Assembly: GCA_017620015.1 (NCBI GenBank)
Contig: JAFZRE010000015.1
Span: 62,001 to 126,000 of the forward strand
Direction of reading: 5' to 3'
Length of the DNA stretch: 64,000 bases
Source of the DNA: Bacteroidales bacterium
GTDB lineage: Bacteria > Bacteroidota > Bacteroidia > Bacteroidales > ML635J-15
This document shows, in pieces, positions 26,833 to 35,139 of the stretch (the first letter of the stretch is position 1; each line of letters opens with the position of its first letter). The notes under the pieces were generated by a model, which worked only from the letters and a program-made list of their open reading frames with translations, made no database searches and was not told the origin of the DNA. The position numbers and the translations under genes were made by a program.

Positions 26833-28284
26833 TTAGAATTTCAAATAAATGAACTGGTCTGCGCTCATTGCATCAAAGAAAATAATCGCCAATATTACTA
26901 TATAATATATGAGCCATCTGCCCCACCTATATTTGATTCGGGTCAAATCCAATGCATGCTCCCTGTCCCTCTGGATCCATTCCACAACAAGCATAAACAC
27001 CACAAGAAAGCCGACATAATTCTTAGGGAACAAAAAGAACCTATACGAAGCCCGCCATATATCGACATCGGCCATAGACCTGAAATATCCAAGGGCATCG
27101 CCAACACTTTCCGCATTAAAGATTATTATACCGCAGGTACACAAACCGAATATACACAACATCTTTAAGAGCGATACGGGATGCGGAAGACCAAATTTTA
27201 TAGTCTTTTCATTTTGTCGGGCATTAAATCCCCCCGTAATTATCAAAGGAATGAACAGCAAGCCGTGAAACAAACCAAATACTGCGTATGTCCAATTGTC
27301 TCCGTGCCACAATCCTACAAGAAGCATATTTACAAGAATCGCAACAATAAGGCCGAACTTTCCCCACTTCCTCATTACGAAACTTAGCGGCGTAAAGACA
27401 TAATCGGTCATCCACTTTGTAAGTGACATGTGCCACCTGCGCCAAAACTCCGCTATATTGGTAGCAAAAAACGGATACCTGAAATTCCTGGTTACATTAA
27501 CACCAAGCAGTTTGCCAAGACCTATTGCCATATCGGAATAGCCAGAGAAATCGGCATATAACTGGAAAATTGCAAGCAAGGCACCTACGAGATACAAACT
27601 TGCAGGAACCTGCGACATCGCAAAAACCTCATCGATAGCAATAGTACAATTGTCTGCAATTACAATCTTCTTGAACAAACCCCACAATATCTGCCGACAG
27701 CCATCTACTGCCATGCCCCTGTCGAAACTACGGTTTACCTGCAACTGCGATATGAATGCCCTAGGTCGGTCTATTGGACCAGCCATTATAGTAGGGAAAA
27801 ATGCAACATAGTCGGCAAAAACCACAAAATCACGGCAAGGTTCCATTTCTTCATTATAAACGTCTATTACATAACTAATCAGCTTGAATGTAAAATAACT
27901 TACGCCCAACGGGATTATTATGTTGAATGCATGCAAGTTTACCTGCAGTCCCATTGCGGAAAACATATCAGAAAACGACTGCACGAAGAAATTGAAGTAC
28001 TTGAAATACACCAATGTGCCGACACCTAAAACAATGCCGATTATCTTGTATGCGTTCGAACCTTTTTCTGTCTTCGCCGACCTGATTCTAATTCCAAGCC
28101 AATAAAATATTGCAGTGGCAACTGCCAGCAATGGTATCATCTTCCAGTCGGCAATCCCGTAAAACACATAGCTTGCGACAAGTATTACCCAATTCTTCCA
28201 CCACTTCTTTTCCCTTAGCAACAGCCAGTACAAAAAGAAGACTACTACGAAGAACAACAGGAAACCGTATGATGTAAAAAGCAT
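26833..28284 (-). CDS. MBOAT-family membrane O-acyltransferase (DltB/AlgI-like)
   Basis: 483 residues, about 10-12 hydrophobic segments. Family marks are FWRRWHMSLTKWMTDYVFTP near residue 285 and VGLWHGDNWTYAVFGLFHG, with the invariant His, near residue 325. DltB passes D-alanine from the ACP DltC across the membrane; AlgI passes acetyl groups. The ACP gene only 31 bases upstream and the adenylation gene beyond favour the DltB-like role, but acetyl transfer cannot be excluded. Confidence 0.9.
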   Translation of the reverse strand: MLFTSYGFLLFFVVVFFLYWLLLREKKWWKNWVILVASYVFYGIADWKMIPLLAVATAIFYWLGIRIRSAKTEKGSNAYKIIGIVLGVGTLVYFKYFNFFVQSFSDMFSAMGLQVNLHAFNIIIPLGVSYFTFKLISYVIDVYNEEMEPCRDFVVFADYVAFFPTIMAGPIDRPRAFISQLQVNRSFDRGMAVDGCRQILWGLFKKIVIADNCTIAIDEVFAMSQVPASLYLVGALLAIFQLYADFSGYSDMAIGLGKLLGVNVTRNFRYPFFATNIAEFWRRWHMSLTKWMTDYVFTPLSFVMRKWGKFGLIVAILVNMLLVGLWHGDNWTYAVFGLFHGLLFIPLIITGGFNARQNEKTIKFGLPHPVSLLKMLCIFGLCTCGIIIFNAESVGDALGYFRSMADVDIWRASYRFFLFPKNYVGFLVVFMLVVEWIQRDREHALDLTRIKYRWGRWLIYYIVILAIIFFDAMSADQFIYLKF

Positions 28285-28315
28285 AGCTGTCTATTTGAAA
28301 ATCTACTATGATTTA

Positions 28316-28561
28316 TTACTGCTGAAGTTTGGATTCTATTGTTGCAATAAGGTCGCCGACCTGTCTCAGCTTGTTGAGTTCCTTAAGCTTGAACTTTATT
28401 GAAAAACACTTTTCCACTTCCGAAATCATCGCCATGTGAGTAAGCGAATCCCAGCTGTCAACATCGTCGGCAGTCATATCATCACGTAAGACAATATTTT
28501 CACTATTGAACACATTCCGAAAAATAACCGTCAGTTTATCAACAATTTCTGTTCTTTCCAT
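28316..28561 (-). CDS. acyl/peptidyl carrier protein (DltC-like position)
   Basis: 81 residues, acidic, helix-rich. Ser39 in DSWDSLTHMAMI is the expected phosphopantetheine site. The length matches DltC (about 78-81). It sits between a formyltransferase gene and the MBOAT gene and probably carries an aminoacyl or acyl group made by the adenylation enzyme at 29409. Confidence 0.88.
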   Translation of the reverse strand: MERTEIVDKLTVIFRNVFNSENIVLRDDMTADDVDSWDSLTHMAMISEVEKCFSIKFKLKELNKLRQVGDLIATIESKLQQ

Positions 28562-28593
28562 AAATCTCTATTTTAATAAAATCACACTAATTT

Positions 28594-29406
28594 TTATTCA
28601 TACCATTCTGCGACTAATGCACCGTCGCAAAAATTCAATATAGGCTCATCGTCATCAGGCTTTTCACCGTCTTCAAGTATATGAGCCTTATATACTACCA
28701 TATCGTCATACAGCACACCATCGTACGGCATAGACATAGCCCTTACCCAGTTGTAAGCTTCTTTTACCGTCCACCTCTTATCAAGCGGATATGGTTTTGA
28801 TTCCATTTTCGGGTAGAAACTGCCTTCTTCTTTCGACTGCTTGATTACTGGGGCATGACTTATTATCGAATCAATTGCCTCAATGACTATTGTCTTATAT
28901 TCACGCATCCAGAGCATGTGTAAATCGGCCACATACGCATCCTCCGATAACGGATAGCGTTTCTGCAGAATAATATCACCAGTATCTGTCCCTTCATCAA
29001 CATAATGAACCGTTATCCCAACCTCCTTCTCTCCATTGATAATCGGATAATGCTGCGGTGCCAGTCCACGATAATATGGCAACAATGATGGATGCAAATT
29101 TATAAACCCTAATTTTGGTATTTTTAGAAGTTCCGACTTTATAATCCTCTCGAAATGAGCAATAACACACAAGTCTGGATTACAGTCACTTACTCTTGAT
29201 ACGACCTCATCAGAGTTAATCTTACTGGCCTTAATTATCGGGATATTGTTTTTATCGCATGTGGAACTTAACGACTTAAATGCCTTGTCATCGTATGGAT
29301 GTGTTATTACCAGAAGAACTTTATGCTCCGACCCGACAAGAGAGTTGAGCACTACATTACTAAATCCGTCTATTCCAAAAAACACTATGTTTAGAGACTT
29401 ATCCAT
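28594..29406 (-). CDS. formyltransferase-family protein (Fmt/ArnA-like)
   Basis: 270 residues. The catalytic triad can be read: N103 and H105 in FINLHPSLLPYYRG and D141 in GTDTGDIILQ, near-identical in position to ArnA. The family moves a formyl group from 10-formyl-tetrahydrofolate to an amine. The C-terminal 60 residues are a small OB-like tail. It is too short for tRNA-Met formyltransferase. It lies between the adenylation and ACP genes, so the amine may be an ACP-bound amino acid or an amino sugar. Confidence 0.88.
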   Translation of the reverse strand: MDKSLNIVFFGIDGFSNVVLNSLVGSEHKVLLVITHPYDDKAFKSLSSTCDKNNIPIIKASKINSDEVVSRVSDCNPDLCVIAHFERIIKSELLKIPKLGFINLHPSLLPYYRGLAPQHYPIINGEKEVGITVHYVDEGTDTGDIILQKRYPLSEDAYVADLHMLWMREYKTIVIEAIDSIISHAPVIKQSKEEGSFYPKMESKPYPLDKRWTVKEAYNWVRAMSMPYDGVLYDDMVVYKAHILEDGEKPDDDEPILNFCDGALVAEWYE

Positions 29407-29408
29407 AT

Positions 29409-30905
29409 TTACAATTTTGACTTTAGCGCCTTCCTGTCTGTCTTACCATTTGCATTCAATGGGAAAACCTGCACAAACATAATTCTGGTCGGAATCATAT
29501 AAGCTGGCAACTTGGTGCGCAAATATGAAACCAGTTCATCAGTCGAAACTTCATCCGATTCTATGAACATGGCAATTTCTGTAAGCTTGCTTTCGTTCTC
29601 GTATGCAACACACACCACATTCCTGTCCTTAAAGAAATCACGAGCATGGAATTCAATCTCTCCCAGTTCAACCCTATAGCCCTGAATCTTTGCCTGCGAG
29701 TCCATCCTTCCCATGTACATTATGTCGCCATCAGCATCCCTATAGCACAAATCTCCAGTCTTATAATAGCGGTTGCCATCATCAGACAGCACGAAAGCAG
29801 ATTCAGTCTTTTCCTTGTCCTTCCAATATCCATCAAACAACTGTCTTCCGTAAAGGCATAATTCTCCGGATTCACCGACTGGTGTTTCGTGTCCTTCTTC
29901 ATCAAGCACCATTATGCTTCCACTCGACATGCTTTTGCCTATCGACAATATGCCGTTGCAAGTCTTGTTGCCACCTTCGCGCTGGTACTTGTAATATGTA
30001 CAGAATATTGTATCCTCGGTCGGTCCATACACATTGTAAATTTCGGCATTGGGCAAACATTTTGCCCATCCCGCTGTTACATCTTCGTATAAAGCTTCGC
30101 CACAGAACAGGCTATAGCGCATCGAAGGCACATCTATTTCATCGAAATACGGCTTCAGATAGTTTATTATTGACGGCACCATCAGCGCTACGGTCAGGTT
30201 ATGCTCGTCCATCAAATCGTATATGTATGTATATTTCACCACATTATCAGGGACAGTATATACACAGGCACCCTTCATAAGCGGAATCAGATAAGACATT
30301 ACCGACAAATCAAATGTCAAGTCGAAGCATTGTAAAACGCGGTCATTCTCAGTAATTTCAAATCCAATGTCAAAAAAAGAACCGACAAAAGCAGCCACAT
30401 TTCCTTTCGAGATTGGCACCCCCTTGGGCTTTCCTGTGCTTCCTGATGTAAAAAGTATATATGCCAGCTCGCCATCATTGACATTAAATTCATTCTTTTG
30501 AATTTCGCAATTTCCCTGAAGATTTTTAGTGCGTATTAGATTGCAATCGAATGAATCATCCTTGTCTGCTGAAGAAGAATCAAGTATTGTCGCCAGACCT
30601 ACCTGTGAAATTATATCCTGACATCTTTCCTTTGGCCAGTGCGGATGCAAAGGTACGTATGCACATCCTTCCATCCATACAGCAAATATCGACGAATAGG
30701 TTTCAACATCATTATTCAAAACTATGCCAATATTGGAAGATTTTGAATTACGATTTCTCAGCGCTGTCCTTATCCCTGATATTGTTTCGCCAAACACTTT
30801 GTATGTGTACGATTCCCCATCAATAAAGAAAGCTGGTCTGTCGCCATAAAATTCTATTGACTTTGCTACAAAGTTCAAGACATCAGAAAATAACCTATCA
30901 TCCAT
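29409..30905 (-). CDS. amino-acid adenylation enzyme (DltA/NRPS A-domain type)
   Basis: 498 residues from ATG 30905 (MDDRLFSDVL); the TTG at 30911 is unlikely. A-domain motifs in order: AYILFTSGSTGKPKGV (P-loop), YNVYGPTEDT, YKTGDLCYRDADG, GRMDSQAKIQGYRVELGEIE and the C-terminal NANGKTDRKAL with the catalytic Lys. The size and motif set match DltA, which loads D-Ala on DltC. It is the first gene of the Dlt-like set. The amino acid it picks cannot be told by eye. Confidence 0.9.
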   Translation of the reverse strand: MDDRLFSDVLNFVAKSIEFYGDRPAFFIDGESYTYKVFGETISGIRTALRNRNSKSSNIGIVLNNDVETYSSIFAVWMEGCAYVPLHPHWPKERCQDIISQVGLATILDSSSADKDDSFDCNLIRTKNLQGNCEIQKNEFNVNDGELAYILFTSGSTGKPKGVPISKGNVAAFVGSFFDIGFEITENDRVLQCFDLTFDLSVMSYLIPLMKGACVYTVPDNVVKYTYIYDLMDEHNLTVALMVPSIINYLKPYFDEIDVPSMRYSLFCGEALYEDVTAGWAKCLPNAEIYNVYGPTEDTIFCTYYKYQREGGNKTCNGILSIGKSMSSGSIMVLDEEGHETPVGESGELCLYGRQLFDGYWKDKEKTESAFVLSDDGNRYYKTGDLCYRDADGDIMYMGRMDSQAKIQGYRVELGEIEFHARDFFKDRNVVCVAYENESKLTEIAMFIESDEVSTDELVSYLRTKLPAYMIPTRIMFVQVFPLNANGKTDRKALKSKL

Positions 30906-30924
30906 ATTCAAATTATTTGCACTG

Positions 30925-30932
30925 CAAAGTTA
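30925..30932 (-). promoter_or_regulatory. possible -7 element for the Dlt-like operon
   Basis: Minus-strand TAACTTTG fits TAnnTTTG, 20 bases before the ATG. The -33 region is only a weak TTTT about 20 bases further upstream. Confidence 0.35.
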
Positions 30933-30963
30933 ATATTTATTACGCGGAAAATAAAAGACTTTA

Positions 30964-31521
30964 TCATCGAACAAAAACGCATCCGTACTTGTCAATAATC
31001 TCCGACATCTCGTTCTTTCTTTCTGCGGTTATACCACCGCCCAATGTATATGATTCATCAAGGCAATTCTCCGCATTCATTAAACACTTTTGCCTTGCAA
31101 GATAGTCTTCTTTTGTTCCAATAACTTTTGCTGGACTTCCTACAGCGACACTATTGGCAGGAACATCAGAAACGACAACGCTACCAGCACCTATGACACA
31201 ACCTTCTCCAATCGTAACACCAGGAAGTATGATTGCTCCTGCCCCGACAAAAACATTGTTGCCTATATTTACCTTACCCAGTTTTGTGTAACCCAAATCC
31301 TTCTTGGTGCTTGCATCGTGAGCAAGAATATGCACCCTCGGTGCCAATGTAACATTATCGCCAATACTTATCAGCCAATAATGGGAATAGTCAATCATTA
31401 CCTCATTCTGAATACTACAATTATTTCCTATACGAACACCCATTTTTTTATATTTTGTCGCTTCGTCAATCGGAAAAAAGAAGCGGTATATCTTTGATGC
31501 AAGAAGCCGAAATCTATTCAT
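30964..31521 (-). CDS. hexapeptide-repeat (LbH) acyltransferase
   Basis: 185 residues. Hexapeptide turns such as VNIGNNVFVGAGAIILPG and VTIGEGCVIGAGSVVVS give a left-handed beta helix; HILAHDAS holds the probable catalytic His. Enzymes of this kind (WcaF/NodL type) O- or N-acetylate sugars using acetyl-CoA. It follows the GT4 gene by 11 bases and precedes the Dlt-like set. Confidence 0.87.
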   Translation of the reverse strand: MNRFRLLASKIYRFFFPIDEATKYKKMGVRIGNNCSIQNEVMIDYSHYWLISIGDNVTLAPRVHILAHDASTKKDLGYTKLGKVNIGNNVFVGAGAIILPGVTIGEGCVIGAGSVVVSDVPANSVAVGSPAKVIGTKEDYLARQKCLMNAENCLDESYTLGGGITAERKNEMSEIIDKYGCVFVR

Positions 31522-31532
31522 ATCCCAACTAC

Positions 31533-32648
31533 TTATGATTCATACATATTCAACAAATTATCCACATAATTCTTTATGTCATATTTCTTTGCAAAACGCT
31601 GCGCATATATAGACATATCACGATACTTGGATTTATCATTCCACATCTCGGTAATCCTATCTGCAAATTGATTTACATCCTGTTCGTAAATCATATACCC
31701 ATTTTTGCCTTGCTCAACCAAATCACGGTTTCCTTTGCCATCCAATATTATTATTGGCAATCCTGCAGCCATTGCCTCTATATTCGACAAGGGCAGCGCT
31801 TCCGACAACGACGAATGAAGATAAATATCAGAATTATGCAGATAATCCTGTACATTGTTTACAGCACCCCTAACAAAGACATTTTTCCCAAGTCCCATTT
31901 CTGCAACAGAATCCTCAAGCATCTTTCTATTAGGACCATCGCCAAGCAGATTCATCTCGAAATCATAATTTCGACTGTAAAGTTCCTTTGCAATCTTCAA
32001 AAGCAGAATCTGATTCTTGTTATCGTTTAATGTACCAGTATTCACAAGCCTTACCTTACTGCCAAGAGATGCATAATCCCTCTGCAAATAAAACATATCA
32101 TAGTTAATGGCATTAGGCATAAAGGTCACAGGAAAATCCACCGATTTCTCAAAATACGACAGCGTATCCCTTGAAACCGCAATGAAATGAGTGCCCCCAT
32201 TTTTCCGATATCTGTCAACGATATAGCGTTTCTCAAAATGATTCGTAAACAGAGATTTGTCAAATAAGGCTTTCAGCGTAAAATTCTTGAACTGCTTCAT
32301 ATTGTCGTGGCAATGCGAGAACCATTTCGCCTTAGGATAATAGCACGAGCGGGAAACAATTTCGGACTCAAACAAATGGCTATGTATTACATCCGGAGCA
32401 AAATCATCAATTGTTCTCTGCAACTCATCCACTTTAAGCACATTCTTATGCAACATCGACAAACTTATAGACGAAGGAACAACCTTCCAATTAAGATTAT
32501 CTGTCAAGAAAGGATAGCCATTGTCGTCATTAAAAGTTATCAGCAAAACTTCTACACCTTGCCTTTTCGACAACTCATTGCAAATGTCAAGCACAATGCG
32601 TTCTGCCCCACCCTTTCTAATTCGCGGTATAATCTGAATTACTTTCAT
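31533..32648 (-). CDS. glycosyltransferase, GT4 family
   Basis: 371 residues from ATG 32648 (MKVIQIIPRIRKGGAERI), which overlaps the previous stop as ATGA. The open frame extends 12 codons further, but that start is a TTG. GT-B layout: KGGAERIVLDI near the start and the E-x7-E block in SSLSEALPLSNIEAMAAGLP. It probably uses a nucleotide hexose or hexosamine. Confidence 0.92.
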   Translation of the reverse strand: MKVIQIIPRIRKGGAERIVLDICNELSKRQGVEVLLITFNDDNGYPFLTDNLNWKVVPSSISLSMLHKNVLKVDELQRTIDDFAPDVIHSHLFESEIVSRSCYYPKAKWFSHCHDNMKQFKNFTLKALFDKSLFTNHFEKRYIVDRYRKNGGTHFIAVSRDTLSYFEKSVDFPVTFMPNAINYDMFYLQRDYASLGSKVRLVNTGTLNDNKNQILLLKIAKELYSRNYDFEMNLLGDGPNRKMLEDSVAEMGLGKNVFVRGAVNNVQDYLHNSDIYLHSSLSEALPLSNIEAMAAGLPIIILDGKGNRDLVEQGKNGYMIYEQDVNQFADRITEMWNDKSKYRDMSIYAQRFAKKYDIKNYVDNLLNMYES

Positions 32649-33604
32649 ATTCCGTAAATTGTTTTCTTTCCGAACAAGTAGCAAAGATAATATTTTAATA
32701 AGGTCTTTATATCAGTAAAATTAGATGTGCTCCGGAACGATGCAAAAAAACGATGATAAAACTTCCTTTTCATTTTCAGTTCACGATACAGATCACAAAC
32801 TATCAAACTTCTATATATTATCTTATTGCAAATGTAACGCTTCTGCTCCTTGCTTATTTTTCCGCCATCCTGCAGGTACATCTTTCTAAACAAGTCTGTT
32901 ATATACAACATCGATTCACGAAACTCTGCATTTTTCTTCTTGTCGCCAGTATTGCTGACCGACGATGCCAGCACCCTATACACCCCGTATGAGTGTGGAA
33001 TATAGCCAAACTTCCCTAGTCTTGCCAAAGTAAGAAACAACGGATAATCTGCAGTCTTCCAATGTTTTTCAGGGACGGACTCCTTGATAACCCTTATAGC
33101 CTCCATCATAGCATCCTTACGGAACATTGCCGACAATGGCAAAACAAAATTATTTCCAAGCATATACGGAAACACATCACCCTGCCAGCACTCCGATGTG
33201 CTTCGGTCTGTGTATTCTCCTGTTGCTTCGTAAAACAACTTGCTGGTTCCATAAACCAACGAATAATCCTTATTGGAATCCAAGAAACGAACCTGCTCCT
33301 TTAACTTATTTTCGTCAGTCCAGTAGTCATCCCCCTCGCAAAGGGCAACATATTCGCCCTTGCAAGCCGATATTGTCCTCAACCAATTCTTTACAACGCC
33401 AAGATTTTCTGTAAGAGGCAAAAGTCTTACCTGCGGATATTTTGCAGCATACTCCTCGCATATTGCACGTGTGCCATCGGTTCCGTGGTCTTCGCCAATC
33501 ACTACTTCGCAGTCAAAGTCAACATCCTGCATCAGTATGCCATCCAAGCACTGACGGATGTATTTTTCTTGATTATATGTTACGACAAAGACTGAGAGTT
33601 TCAT
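32645..33604 (-). CDS. glycosyltransferase, GT2 family
   Basis: 319 residues of GT-A type. MKLSVFVVTYNQEKYIRQ, VVIGEDHGTDGT and ALCEGDDYWTDENK contain the nucleotide-binding and DxD-type motifs. It ends in the ATGA overlap with the next GT4 gene. Its first 11 codons are repeated at 36794-36827, beyond the AlbA_2 and ATPase 4 genes. This suggests that those two genes were inserted just upstream of its start. Confidence 0.92.
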   Translation of the reverse strand: MKLSVFVVTYNQEKYIRQCLDGILMQDVDFDCEVVIGEDHGTDGTRAICEEYAAKYPQVRLLPLTENLGVVKNWLRTISACKGEYVALCEGDDYWTDENKLKEQVRFLDSNKDYSLVYGTSKLFYEATGEYTDRSTSECWQGDVFPYMLGNNFVLPLSAMFRKDAMMEAIRVIKESVPEKHWKTADYPLFLTLARLGKFGYIPHSYGVYRVLASSVSNTGDKKKNAEFRESMLYITDLFRKMYLQDGGKISKEQKRYICNKIIYRSLIVCDLYRELKMKRKFYHRFFASFRSTSNFTDIKTLLKYYLCYLFGKKTIYGI

Positions 33605-33615
33605 TTAAACCTAAT

Positions 33616-35091
33616 TTAATCCATTTTATTTTCTACAGCCTGCCAATATCCGCCTTTATCGGGTCCAATACGAACAATCAAACCTTTCCGTTTCAATACA
33701 TTAATATTATATTTCAAACCTCCCATTGTAGCCGATTCAACATTTGCAACAATATCACTAAATGTCGCTTGGGGATGCAGTCTCAAGTACTCATAAATAT
33801 CTTTCTGCCTATTTGTAAGGTTTTCTGGATGGTTTTCTGGATGGTTTTCTGGATGGTTTTCTGGATGGTTTTCTGGGACATTTTGAATGTCATTCTCAGG
33901 AACCTCTCCTAAACGATTATTGCCATAATAAAATGTAATAGCAAAATTATTGTCCTGAACAGAAAAAACAGGAGCCTTTACTCCGTTAGCAACACAGACT
34001 TCCGTCATTCGCCGAACTCCCGAACCCCAACTTTCGATAAATGTTGTTCTATACAGAACCTGTGCTATAAGTAAGTTTCGAGGAGACGAGGCATGTGGCT
34101 GATTCAATTTTTCTATTGTCAAATCAGGAGGAAGAGTCCCCGGATTTATTATCTCAACCCTATCATCGTAGATTGCCAGACTTACAGCAGCATGTATGTT
34201 GTTGTAATCGCGATGGCACAATGCGTTTATCAATGCCTCACGCAAAGCCTCCTGCGGAATTTCCAAAGTTTCCACCCTCCGTACCCCGACAATCTTGCCG
34301 TGAAGATTCAGGTGCTTGAAACAAAAATCCATGCCAGCATCCAGCAAATCAAAGAAATTGCCAGTTGCCTGACGATTATCAATAAATTCATTCTTATCCA
34401 ATCCTCTGAAACGAGCCATTCGCAACAGAAGTTGAGGATAGTATCGGTTTTCCTTTGCAAAAAGCATAACTGCCGCCTGTGAAAGCTTACCATTGTTGAG
34501 CAGATTGAATTTATTAAGCAGTGATATTACAGAATCGCCTTCTGCCGATGCATTCAACCTACCACCAGCTACTCCCAAACGGACGGCATTTCTAATGCGT
34601 ACTTCTTCCAAATCTGAGAAATCGACTCCGTATGCATCCTGCACATCCCAACCGAACAATTGCGGACGGTTTTCACGAATACGCTCATCGTACATCTCGC
34701 GTGGCATGACCATCGTGGTGCTTTCTACCTTGTAATACGGACAACCGCGAAAAACAAATGGATGCTGCCCATTAACGAATGCATCGCAATTCAACACAAT
34801 CAGTTTTTTACCAGAATTATCTGGCAAATCAATGTATTCTATTCTTATATCTGCAGCGGGCTCTATACCTTTTATGGCTTGGGCTAGTTCACGTTGCGTA
34901 GCATCCGACACATCCTGACCGACAATCTTTAACGATGGATTCACTCCAAAAACCAACACACCACCATCCGAATTTAAGAAAGCACAAGCCGTATGCATAG
35001 CATCCTTGAGCTCGCCTGTTGATTTTTTCAACTCAAGCGTGCGACTTTCGCCATTATCTATCAATTTCTTTATGTCTTCGAATGTACGCAT
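33616..35091 (-). CDS. AlbA_2/Schlafen-type ATP-binding regulator
   Basis: 491 residues. N-terminal AlbA_2 domain (SRTLELKKSTGELKDAM, LNSDGGVLVFGV), RecG-like ATP-binding region (EALREALINALCHRDYNN, ESWGSGVRRMTEVC), a low-complexity linker of PENH repeats at about 405-425, and a C-terminal winged helix (RQKDIYEYLRLHP). Called RecG-like or divergent AAA-4 regulators; real function unknown, with defence or DNA-binding roles suggested for relatives. The linker is encoded by a 12-bp tandem repeat. It stands between ATPase 4 and a GT2 gene. Confidence 0.88.
   Translation of the reverse strand: MRTFEDIKKLIDNGESRTLELKKSTGELKDAMHTACAFLNSDGGVLVFGVNPSLKIVGQDVSDATQRELAQAIKGIEPAADIRIEYIDLPDNSGKKLIVLNCDAFVNGQHPFVFRGCPYYKVESTTMVMPREMYDERIRENRPQLFGWDVQDAYGVDFSDLEEVRIRNAVRLGVAGGRLNASAEGDSVISLLNKFNLLNNGKLSQAAVMLFAKENRYYPQLLLRMARFRGLDKNEFIDNRQATGNFFDLLDAGMDFCFKHLNLHGKIVGVRRVETLEIPQEALREALINALCHRDYNNIHAAVSLAIYDDRVEIINPGTLPPDLTIEKLNQPHASSPRNLLIAQVLYRTTFIESWGSGVRRMTEVCVANGVKAPVFSVQDNNFAITFYYGNNRLGEVPENDIQNVPENHPENHPENHPENHPENLTNRQKDIYEYLRLHPQATFSDIVANVESATMGGLKYNINVLKRKGLIVRIGPDKGGYWQAVENKMD
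33819..33876. repeat. 12-bp tandem repeat in the AlbA_2 gene
   Basis: GGTTTTCTGGAT four times plus ten bases of a fifth. It encodes NHPE repeats on the minus strand. The unit is a multiple of three, so copy-number change would alter linker length without breaking the frame. Confidence 0.9.
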
Positions 35092-35139
35092 TTTTCGAAT
35101 TTAAAATTACAATAAATCGCTCCAAAAGATATAATCACA

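Noticed and set aside
29690..30280. 196-codon plus-strand open frame inside the adenylation gene
   Set aside because: Antisense shadow of a gene with a full set of A-domain motifs; Cys/His-rich composition typical of a shadow frame.
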